NCBI GenBank assembly: GCA_963834685.1
Contig: CAWICW010000017.1
Location: 62,001 to 126,000 of the forward strand
Direction of reading: 5' to 3'
DNA: 64,000 bases
Source of the DNA: Palsa-504 sp963834685
Lineage (GTDB): Bacteria; Actinomycetota; Actinomycetes; Streptosporangiales; Streptosporangiaceae
Position numbers and translations under genes: made by a program. Every line of letters begins with the position of its first letter. Position 1 is the stretch's first letter. Positions 16,850-23,092 of this stretch are shown piece after piece. The notes below the pieces were generated by a model that was given only the letters and a program-made list of their open reading frames with translations, did not search any database and was not told the origin of the DNA.

Positions 16850-17252
16850 GACCAGGGCGGCCGTGAACCCGGCGACGGTCGCCCCGCAGGGCCCCTCGGT
16901 GTTCGCCACCAATGTCACCATCAAGGCCGAAGGCTTCCAGGCGCTGTGCGCGGCCTGGCCGCATGACCCCGGCGTGTCCGGGACCGTGCGCAGCACCGTC
17001 CCGGTCGTATTCCTCAACGACCCCGGCGACCCGCCCGCCAGCGTGGCCGGCGCGACGGCCACCATGCCGAACGCGCTGTTGGTCTCGGTGCCCGGCATCG
17101 GGCACTGGACACTGGGCTGGAATCCCCACCCGGGCTGCCTGCTCGCCGCCACCACCGCGTTCATCCAGGCCGGCCACCCCGCCAGCCTGGCCCCCTGGGA
17201 CGCCTGCACCCGCGCCCTGGCCAGCGAGCCCATACCCTTCCCCGCCCCCTGA
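16850..17252 (+). pseudogene. 3' fragment of an S33-type alpha/beta hydrolase (tripeptidyl aminopeptidase-like)
   Basis: The frame here encodes about 135 residues typical of the C-terminal TAP domain of secreted S33 peptidases: FQALCAAWPHDPGV, a VPVVFLNDPGDPPAS strand with the Asp region, then NALLVSVPGIGHWTLGWN containing the catalytic His, and a CLLAATTAFIQAG helix. The N-terminal part with the nucleophile Ser, roughly 350 residues, is absent. Upstream sequence back to 16698 is open but shows no similarity. It is a truncated, inactive remnant between the HNH gene and a PPOX fragment. Confidence 0.65.
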
Positions 17253-17338
17253 AGCCGACTCGTCTCGCAAGCGTCTTTTCCTGCAACCCGTCCATGATCC
17301 ACGGGACAGGCTCTAGGCGGGCTTGATCCGGCGGCCTG

Positions 17339-17500
17339 TCACGATTCCGGCTCGATGCGGATGAAATGATTCCGGGTACCCGGTGCCCAGGACTCCAGGC
17401 CGAGCTTGTCCAGCTCAGCGAGATCCCCGGCATCAGTCACCTCCTCGCAGCGGCCGACCACGGTGACGCTCCAGCCCGACCGGCGGAGCACATTCGGCCC
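17339..17500 (-). pseudogene. 3' fragment of a PPOX-family gene
   Basis: The minus strand encodes SGWSVTVVGRCEEVTDAGDL and LGLESWAPGTRNHFIRIEPE before a TGA at 17339-17341. This is the C-terminal half of a PPOX-fold protein very like the paralogue at 21738 (there GWSVTAIGQSQEVTDPDEI and LSSWAPGGREQYIRI). An in-frame TAG lies upstream just before about 17505, so the N-terminal ~80 residues are gone. A DosR-type box at 17611, about 110 bp upstream in this orientation, may be the stranded promoter site of the lost gene. Confidence 0.7.
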
Positions 17501-17607
17501 GGGATATTTCCTCTAGGACGGGACCGTCGGGTTGCATGCTCGCCATTGGCGATGTCCTTCCCGACCGTGCTGCGAGCCCTCATTGCACGGCAGGCGCGGA
17601 TTACACG

Positions 17608-19014
17608 CTAGCGACCAAGGTCCCTTCCGATCCCCGGCCGTGGCGCCGCCCGGTCAGGCTTTCCGCAGGCCACGGGCAGCCCGGACCGCGCGGCGTTCTC
17701 CCAGTCGTCGTCGACGTGGACGACCCGCCGGCCGGCCCGGTCGAGGATGGACGCGCCGATCGAGGCGCGGAAGCCGCTGGCGCAGTGAACCCAGACCTCG
17801 CCGGCCGGCACTTCCGCTGCGCGGATCTCGATCTCCCAGAACGGGACGTGGACCGCCCCGGCCAGGTGCCCGGCCTGCCATTCGTCTGGTCGCCGGACGT
17901 CCAGGACCACCAGGCCGGGCCGGTCCCATGCGGCCGCCAGCCCGCCGAAGTCGGTAACCCGGTAGCCAGAGACGCTGCCGTCGGGAGCGAGCGCTCCCGC
18001 CGGGCCGGCAGCGGCACCGGCTATGTGGTCGATACCGATCCGGGCCAGGTGGAGCTGCGCCTCGGCCACCTGGTCAGGGCTCTCGCCGATCAGGGTGAGC
18101 GGCGTGCCCCAGGGGATGGCCCAGCCCAGGTACGTGCTGAAGGAGTCACCGAATTCGATGGAGATGGTCCCGGTTACGTGAGCACGGGCAAAGGCCCGGC
18201 GCTCGCGCAGGTCGACGATCCATTCCCCGGCGTCGATGCGCCGCCGTAGCTCGGCCGGGTCGGCCCGTTCGGGCCGCGCCAGGTCAGGCGCTCGTGGACC
18301 ACGCCGGTTCGCGGATCCCATGTGCGCGTAGTACCGCGGGTAGGCGCTCAGGCCCGAGATCAGCCCCGTGACGAAAGCGTCCTCGTCGCTCCGCAGCGCC
18401 ACGTTGACCCGCCGCTCGGTCCCGATGGTGGACGAGGTGCCAACTGTGGGTGTGGCCGAGCAGAAACTGCCGAACCCGTGCGTCGGGTAGACGGCCACCT
18501 CATCCGGCAGCTCCGCGGCCAGCCGGCGCACCGAGCGGTACTGGGCCCGGGTCAGCTGGTCGGTCTGGTCCGGGCCGATGAGGTCGGTGCGGCCGACGGC
18601 GCCGTACAGCATGGAACCGCCGGTGAAGACCGCGACCGGATCGCCGTTCTCGCTCAGGATGTAAGAGAGGTGCCCGGGGGTGTGCCCCGGGGTGTGCATG
18701 ACCGTCATGGTCAGGGACCCGGCGATGATCTGGTCGTTGTCGCGGACGGCCAAGCGGTCGAAGCCGACCTCCTCGGACGCCGCGACGACGTACGATGCGC
18801 CGGTCTGGCTGGCCAGCGCGAGACCGCCGGTGACGTAGTCGTTGTGGATGTGGGTCTCCAGCACGTACGTGATCCGCACTCGCCGAGCGTCCGCGACGGC
18901 CAGAATCCGGCCGATGTCACGCTGCGGGTCGACCACGACGGCGTCGGCCCCGTCATGGATCAGGTAGCTGCGATCGCCCAGCGCGGGCGTCGGAATGGTG
19001 ATGACCTCAGGCAT
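17608..19014 (-). CDS. CstB-like persulfide dioxygenase / rhodanese fusion
   Basis: A 468-residue three-domain protein. Residues 1-250 are a metallo-beta-lactamase fold of the ETHE1 persulfide dioxygenase clade: ETHIHNDYVTGG, HTPGHTPGHLSYIL, FTGGSMLYGAVGR, YPTHGFGSFC. Residues about 255-345 are a rhodanese-homology domain without a catalytic Cys (loop LIGESPDQV). Residues about 360-450 are an active rhodanese with Cys411 in VHCASGFRAS. This is the order seen in S. aureus CstB (family knowledge). The expected reaction is oxidation of thiol persulfides to sulfite/thiosulfate. It begins 24 bp after a CysRS-like gene, with which it forms an operon. Start ATG 19014 has only a weak G-rich ribosome site. 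A mononuclear Fe site is expected in the MBL domain. Confidence 0.9.
   Translation of the reverse strand: MPEVITIPTPALGDRSYLIHDGADAVVVDPQRDIGRILAVADARRVRITYVLETHIHNDYVTGGLALASQTGASYVVAASEEVGFDRLAVRDNDQIIAGSLTMTVMHTPGHTPGHLSYILSENGDPVAVFTGGSMLYGAVGRTDLIGPDQTDQLTRAQYRSVRRLAAELPDEVAVYPTHGFGSFCSATPTVGTSSTIGTERRVNVALRSDEDAFVTGLISGLSAYPRYYAHMGSANRRGPRAPDLARPERADPAELRRRIDAGEWIVDLRERRAFARAHVTGTISIEFGDSFSTYLGWAIPWGTPLTLIGESPDQVAEAQLHLARIGIDHIAGAAAGPAGALAPDGSVSGYRVTDFGGLAAAWDRPGLVVLDVRRPDEWQAGHLAGAVHVPFWEIEIRAAEVPAGEVWVHCASGFRASIGASILDRAGRRVVHVDDDWENAARSGLPVACGKPDRAAPRPGIGRDLGR
17611..17624 (-). promoter_or_regulatory. Candidate DosR box at the 3' end of the persulfide dioxygenase gene
   Basis: GCGAC-CAAG-GTCCC has one mismatch to the DosR core. 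It overlaps the last codons of the MBL-rhodanese gene, so it faces the truncated PPOX gene downstream. It may be an orphan site left when that gene lost its 5' half. Confidence 0.45.
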
Positions 19015-19038
19015 GTGGCTGCCGCCCCCCTCAATTCT

Positions 19039-20181
19039 TCAGTCCAGGCCGAGAGTCGCTATGAGCAGGCGGGCCGGAGCGCCGCCCGTCTCGATGGCCG
19101 CCTCGAACGCGGCGGGTACGTTCAGGTCGGCCGCCAGGAGACGGCGGATCTCAGCCGTGCCGTGCCGGTTCGCTTCATGAGTACGGCCGGCCGCGTGGTA
19201 CAGATCCGCGAGCCGGGCCGCGGCGGCGTCGAGGCACGCGCCGCTGTAGTCCCAGTCTTCGGCCCAGGGGCGGTCGAGGATCATCAGCCGGACCGCGGCC
19301 GCGGTATGGCGGGCCAGAAGGTCTTCCACGAGCACCAGGTTGCCGACCGATTTGGCCATCTTGACGCCGTCGATCGTCACCACGCCGACATGAAGCCATG
19401 CGCGCGCGTACGGGCTGACCCCCGTGAACGCCTCGGCCATGGCCGAATGGTAGGCGTGGTGCGGGAAGCGCAGATCGTTCCCGCCCGCATGGATGTCCAC
19501 GCCGACGCCGAACGCCGACAGTGCCATGGCCACGCATTCCGCGTGCCATCCCGGTCGGCCGGGTCCCCAGGGCGAATCCCAAGCCGGATGCCCTGTCTCC
19601 GCCGCCTGCCACACCGCGGCGTCGAGCGGATCGTCCTTCGCGGGATCGCCGGGACGGCCTCCGTACTCGGCAGAAAGCCGCAGCGCCTCGGCGCGGTCCA
19701 AACCGGCCTGGGCCGCCGCGGCCGGGCCGCGGAAGTAGACGCTGCCCTTCCGCTCGTAGGCCCGGCCGACCTCCAGCAGGCCCCGCGCCAGCCTGATGAC
19801 GTGCTCGATGTACCGGTGCGCCCGCGGCTCGTGCTGGGGCGACCGCACGCTGAGCATGGCCAGGTCGTGCTCGAAGTGGTACTGCTGGATGGCCGCGAAG
19901 CTGTCGTACGGCGCGCGGGCCCGGAAAGCCGCCGCATCGAGCACGTCGTCCACGTCGGTAACGTTGCGGCAGACCTCCGGGTCGACTCCCAGCAGGCGAA
20001 GCACCCGGCTCAGCGCGTCGACCCACACGAAGGTCGCGGCGTGCCCGAGATGCGTAACGTCGTACGGGGTGATCCCGCACACGTACATGCGGGCCCGGTC
20101 CAGCATCGGCACCCTGCGGCCCGCTAGGACGAGCTCGGCCGGGCCGGGCTGCGGATGGCAGGCGGCGTGGTCATCTGTCAT
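19039..20181 (-). CDS. CysRS paralogue without anticodon domain (MshC-like)
   Basis: A 380-residue class I synthetase-fold protein. It has the HIGH-type motif THLGHA (residues 43-48), KMAKS (274-278), and zinc ligands Cys35, Cys216 and His241. At the fourth ligand position E. coli CysRS has Glu; here it is His245 (HHAYH for HHENE). It is shorter than CysRS (about 460) and ends soon after the KMSKS region, like mycothiol ligase MshC (about 410). Cysteinyl-adenylate formation is likely; the acceptor could be GlcN-inositol or another amine. CysRS proteins can also make cysteine persulfide (literature knowledge). ATG 20181 is chosen because similarity starts near it. It is cotranscribed with the persulfide dioxygenase gene. 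Confidence 0.85.
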   Translation of the reverse strand: MTDDHAACHPQPGPAELVLAGRRVPMLDRARMYVCGITPYDVTHLGHAATFVWVDALSRVLRLLGVDPEVCRNVTDVDDVLDAAAFRARAPYDSFAAIQQYHFEHDLAMLSVRSPQHEPRAHRYIEHVIRLARGLLEVGRAYERKGSVYFRGPAAAAQAGLDRAEALRLSAEYGGRPGDPAKDDPLDAAVWQAAETGHPAWDSPWGPGRPGWHAECVAMALSAFGVGVDIHAGGNDLRFPHHAYHSAMAEAFTGVSPYARAWLHVGVVTIDGVKMAKSVGNLVLVEDLLARHTAAAVRLMILDRPWAEDWDYSGACLDAAAARLADLYHAAGRTHEANRHGTAEIRRLLAADLNVPAAFEAAIETGGAPARLLIATLGLD

Positions 20182-20267
20182 GTTTCCAGTTTGCGCCAAC
20201 AGCTTCCCGCTCTCGTCGGTAACAGGCAGGCAGGATCGCACTTCCCCCGTCGGGCTGACGAACAATC

Positions 20268-20281
20268 TGGCCAAAGGACCC
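20268..20281 (-). promoter_or_regulatory. Weak DosR-like site upstream of the CysRS-like/persulfide operon
   Basis: TGGCC-AAAG-GACCC has three mismatches to the DosR core. Read on the minus strand it shares GGxCCTTTGGCC with the site at 2373. It lies 87 bp before the start at 20181. It is reported mainly for completeness. Confidence 0.2.
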
Positions 20282-20325
20282 GCGACCCGGAGCCGTCCTG
20301 GAGGTGCACGCGCCGATCTGCGGCC

Positions 20326-20727
20326 TCACGGCGCGGCGCTGACCCGCGGCGACCCGTACACGCCGTCCTGCACCGTCCAGATGGCCGAGGTCAGCGCGTC
20401 GAATCTGCGCAGATGCCGGCGCATCTCGCCGGAATCCCCCGCCCGTGCCGCGGCGATCGCGTCGTCGGCTGCGGCCGCCAGCCGGTCCAGCCGGACCCGG
20501 AGGAATGTCTCGTCTCCACGATGGTCGCCGCTGACGCCGGCGCCGGACAGTACGGCGCGTCCGGCGGCCTCGGCCTCAGCGAGCACCGTGCCGGTCGCCT
20601 GGGCGACCTCGACCACTACCCAGCGCGGGAGGGGCGCTCCCGCCTCACCCTGGGCCAGCATCCGCAGGCTGATCAGGGGCACTAGGCAGCGCGCCTGATG
20701 CTCCTGTATCGGGTCGGCAGTGGACAT
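20326..20727 (-). CDS. Hypothetical helical protein under a DosR-like box
   Basis: A 133-residue, Ala- and Arg-rich, probably all-helical soluble protein. No family is recognised. It has no signal peptide or membrane segment. The central part LRVRLDRLAAAADDAIAAAR looks like a long amphipathic helix, and a few hydrophobic residues (WVVVEVAQ, SAIWTVQDGVYG) suggest a small bundle. Codon use matches its neighbours. A one-mismatch DosR box at 20794 lies 67 bp upstream, the typical spacing in this island, which supports it as a real gene. Its operon partner downstream (CysRS-like) starts 145 bp further on. Confidence 0.6.
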   Translation of the reverse strand: MSTADPIQEHQARCLVPLISLRMLAQGEAGAPLPRWVVVEVAQATGTVLAEAEAAGRAVLSGAGVSGDHRGDETFLRVRLDRLAAAADDAIAAARAGDSGEMRRHLRRFDALTSAIWTVQDGVYGSPRVSAAP

Positions 20728-20793
20728 GGCGGCTGAGGACCTTTCACGGGTGCGACGAATCTCATTTCATGACGCCCTGCGGCCGCGCGCCTA

Positions 20794-20807
20794 GGGACCA
20801 AGGTCCT
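20794..20807 (-). promoter_or_regulatory. Candidate DosR box between the hypothetical gene and the thiolase remnant
   Basis: GGGAC-CAAG-GTCCT has one mismatch to the DosR core. It is 67 bp before the minus-strand gene at 20727. It also lies immediately before the plus-strand frame carrying the truncated thiolase. Confidence 0.6.
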
Positions 20808-20811
20808 GCTC

Positions 20812-21543
20812 TTGCGCGTGGCACACCTGCCTTGTAGCCATATCAGGACTGGGCCGCGAAACAGGACCAGGAACCTGGTCCTGGCGCCGGACACGCTCGC
20901 GGCCGAGAGCCACCGGCGCGCCGCCGCCGCAATGCAAGCGGGGTACTTCGCCGAGCAGATCATCCCGATCCAGATACCGGGCAAGAAGGGACCCACGACC
21001 GTCGAGGCCGACGAGCACATCCGGCCCGGTATTACCGAAGCCGACCTGGCCCGGCTGAAGCCGGCCTTCGCCCCGGCGGGCACGGTCACCGCGGGCAACG
21101 CCTCCGGCGTCAACGACGCCGCGGCCGCCGTGATCCTGGCTGACGAAGCCTATGCCCAGCGGAACGAATGCCGTCCGATGGGCAGGCTCGTCGCGTACGC
21201 TTACGCCGGCGTCGAGCCGCGGGTGATGGGCATGGGTCCGGTACCCGCGGTGCGCAAGGTACTGGAGCGGGCCGATCTCAAGGTGGATGACATCGACCTG
21301 TTCGAGGTGAACGAGGCGTTCGCCGCGCAGGCCCTCGCCGTCGTCAAGGAGCTCGGCTTGCCGCCGGACCGGACCAACCCCAACGGCAGCGGTATCTCCC
21401 TCGGCCACCCGATCGGCGCGACCGGCGCTATCCTCACCGTCAAGGCCCTGTACGAACTGCGCAGAACCAGCGGCCGGTACGCGCTCGTCACCATGTGCAT
21501 CGGGGGAGGGCAAGGCATCGTCGCCGTCTTCGAACGCATGTAA
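20812..21543 (+). pseudogene. Thiolase (acetyl-CoA acetyltransferase family) lacking its N-terminal half
   Basis: The 243-residue frame matches thiolase from about residue 32 on: MQAGYFAEQIIPIQIPGKKG, TAGNASGVNDAAAAVILAD, DLFEVNEAFAAQALAV, GHPIGATGA with the catalytic His, and MCIGGGQGIVAVFERM with the second catalytic Cys. Full thiolases are about 390 residues. The missing N-terminal part holds the nucleophilic Cys that forms the acyl-enzyme. The first ~30 residues of the frame show no similarity. The remnant therefore cannot carry out thiolysis. A DosR-like box sits just upstream of the breakpoint, and no ribosome site is obvious. Confidence 0.8.
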
Positions 21544-21557
21544 CAGCGCAGGAGGCC

Positions 21558-21737
21558 ATGCGGCCCCGGCCCGGGCGCCTTACCCTGCGTCGTCGCCGGA
21601 GGGATCTGCTGGTGGAACCTGGTGCTGCGAGCCGCGCGGACTTGGTGCCGCAGCTGCGGTTGGACGAGCTGCTGCTGAGCTGCGCCTGGGAGATTATCCG
21701 CAGTGGCGCATTCTTCCAGGGTCGTACGACGGTTCTG
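21558..21737 (+). other. Open frame with a possible DevS-like N-terminal remnant
   Basis: An ATG at 21558 (AGGAGG only 2 bp before it) starts a frame. Its residues around 30-37 read PQLRLDELLL, resembling the short helix before the first GAF domain of DevS/DosT kinases (SQLRLHELLVEVQ in M. tuberculosis DevS). The likeness stops after a few residues, and the frame then runs antisense through the PPOX gene. It could be chance. No complete kinase is in the window. Confidence 0.15.
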
Positions 21738-22151
21738 CTAACCGGCGACGGACAGCCGACGGCCGTTGAGTATCCCAGGTGCAATCCGGATGTACTGCTC
21801 CCGCCCACCGGGAGCCCACGAGCTGAGACCTATCTGCTCCAGCCGACCGATCTCGTCCGGATCGGTGACCTCTTGCGACTGCCCGATGGCGGTGACGCTC
21901 CAGCCGACATGGTGGTCGGCGTCCAGGTTGTCGGCCTCGAACGCGACCACGGCCCCGCGGGTGGCGGCGGCCAGCTTGCCGCTGTGGTCCGTCCGGATGA
22001 TGATGTCACCGCTATCGAACGTGAACTTGACGAGCTCAACTGCCGGCAGAGCTTGCCGGGTAAAGATGATCCGGCCGACGGGCACCGATGCCATCAGCCG
22101 AAGGCATTCTTCCCGGGACAGTTGCTTCAGAGCCGAGCCGTTGGAATTCAT
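21738..22151 (-). CDS. PPOX-fold flavin/F420-binding protein (second copy)
   Basis: A 137-residue single-domain split-barrel protein: LSREECLRLMASVPVGRIIF, ALPAVELVKFTFDSGDIIIR, VAFEADNLDADHHVGWSVTA, then LSSWAPGGREQYIRIAPGIL. It is a paralogue of the gene at 10506 and of the fragment at 17339. ATG 22151 is chosen at the start of similarity; the frame extends 15 codons further up into the DosR-like box, which argues for the shorter form. The ribosome site is weak. It directly follows devR on the same strand (51 bp) with its own one-mismatch DosR box 38 bp upstream. It may be read both with devR and from that box. Confidence 0.87.
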   Translation of the reverse strand: MNSNGSALKQLSREECLRLMASVPVGRIIFTRQALPAVELVKFTFDSGDIIIRTDHSGKLAAATRGAVVAFEADNLDADHHVGWSVTAIGQSQEVTDPDEIGRLEQIGLSSWAPGGREQYIRIAPGILNGRRLSVAG

Positions 22152-22188
22152 GAAGAACAGGATGCAGGCGACCGAAGGGCCAGGCCAA

Positions 22189-22224
22189 GGGAACAACGTC
22201 CCTATTCGCCGGGACCACCGCCGC
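22189..22224 (-). promoter_or_regulatory. Tandem candidate DosR boxes between devR and the PPOX gene
   Basis: Site 22189-22202 is GGGAA-CAAC-GTCCC (one mismatch). Site 22211-22224 is GGGAC-CACC-GCCGC (two mismatches). The starts are exactly 22 bp apart. The first site touches the devR stop codon and the second lies within the last devR codons. The proximal one is 38 bp before the PPOX ATG at 22151. Confidence 0.6.
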
Positions 22225-22915
22225 CGGTCCCGGTGTCGTGCTGGTCGTCGAAGACGCGGACCGCGTAGGCCGCGGCCTGGGTGCGGCGTTCCATGCCCAG
22301 CTTGGCGAACAGCGCGGACACGTAGTTCTTGACCGTCTTCTCGGCCAGGAACATCCGCTCGCCGATCTGCCGGTTGGTCAGCCCCTCCCCGATCAGCTCC
22401 AGGATCTTGCGCTCCTGCGTACTGAGCCCGGCCAGCGGATCACGCTTGGCCGACTGATCCCGCAGCCTGGCCATCAGCTGGCTCGCCGCCCGCGGATCCA
22501 GCATCGACTGGCCGGCGGCCACCGTGCGCACCGCGCCGACCAGGTCAGTGCCGCGGATCTGCTTGAGCACATAACCGGCCGCGCCGGCCATGATCGCGTC
22601 GAACAGCGCCTCATCATCACCGAACGAGGTGAGCATCAGGCACGCGACCTCGGGCATCCGGGACCGGATCTCCCGGCACACCGATACCCCGTCCCCGTCC
22701 GGCAGTCGCACGTCCAGCACCGCCACGTCCGGCTTGAGCGCCGGGATGCGGGCCAGCGCCGAGGACGCCGTGCCGGCCTCACCCACCACCCTGATATCGG
22801 GCTCGGCTTCCAGCAGGTCACGGACACCCCGGCGGACGATCTCGTGGTCGTCCAGGAGGAATACCGCGATCGGCTCCCTGGCCTCGCCGCTCGGTCCGCC
22901 CGCTGGATCTGTCAC
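22202..22915 (-). CDS. devR: DevR/DosR-type NarL-family response regulator
   Basis: A 237-residue response regulator with striking similarity to M. tuberculosis DevR (Rv3133c) over its whole length. The receiver has FLLDDHEIVRRGVRDLLEAE and phospho-acceptor Asp68 in VAVLDVRLPDGDG, equivalent to Asp54 of DevR. The LuxR-type HTH contains EGLTNRQIGERMFLAEKTVK, NYVSALFAKLGMERRTQAAA, with Lys193 and Asn197 at the DNA-reading positions (Lys179 and Asn183 in DevR). The N-terminus is 14 residues longer and the tail is Gly-rich. DevR controls the hypoxia/NO dormancy response. A box at 23011, 96 bp upstream, suggests autoregulation. No DevS/DosT kinase is adjacent. Confidence 0.95.
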   Translation of the reverse strand: MTDPAGGPSGEAREPIAVFLLDDHEIVRRGVRDLLEAEPDIRVVGEAGTASSALARIPALKPDVAVLDVRLPDGDGVSVCREIRSRMPEVACLMLTSFGDDEALFDAIMAGAAGYVLKQIRGTDLVGAVRTVAAGQSMLDPRAASQLMARLRDQSAKRDPLAGLSTQERKILELIGEGLTNRQIGERMFLAEKTVKNYVSALFAKLGMERRTQAAAYAVRVFDDQHDTGTGGGGPGE

Positions 22916-23010
22916 CGTAACTCCCGACTTTCGCGAGTGCAGCCCCGAAGGTCACGCTGGACGAGACTGTATGTCACGTTAACTTTAGGCAGCAGTCCCA
23001 CCCGAGGGTA

Positions 23011-23024
23011 AGGACCAAAGTCCC
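23011..23024 (-). promoter_or_regulatory. Candidate DosR box upstream of devR (autoregulation)
   Basis: AGGAC-CAAA-GTCCC has one mismatch to the core. It lies 96 bp before the devR start and about 70 bp before the divergent helicase gene. An AT-richer stretch (22976-22990) between it and devR could hold the -10 region. Confidence 0.6.
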
Positions 23025-23092
23025 TAGCGGGAAGTCCATACGGCCGGGTTGCATGCCGGCGCGGCGTGCGGAATCCTCCGGTCGGCCTGGTT

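Noticed and set aside
18322..20127. 601-codon plus-strand frame over the persulfide dioxygenase and CysRS-like genes
   Set aside because: It is a shadow of two well-supported minus-strand genes and has no recognisable motif.
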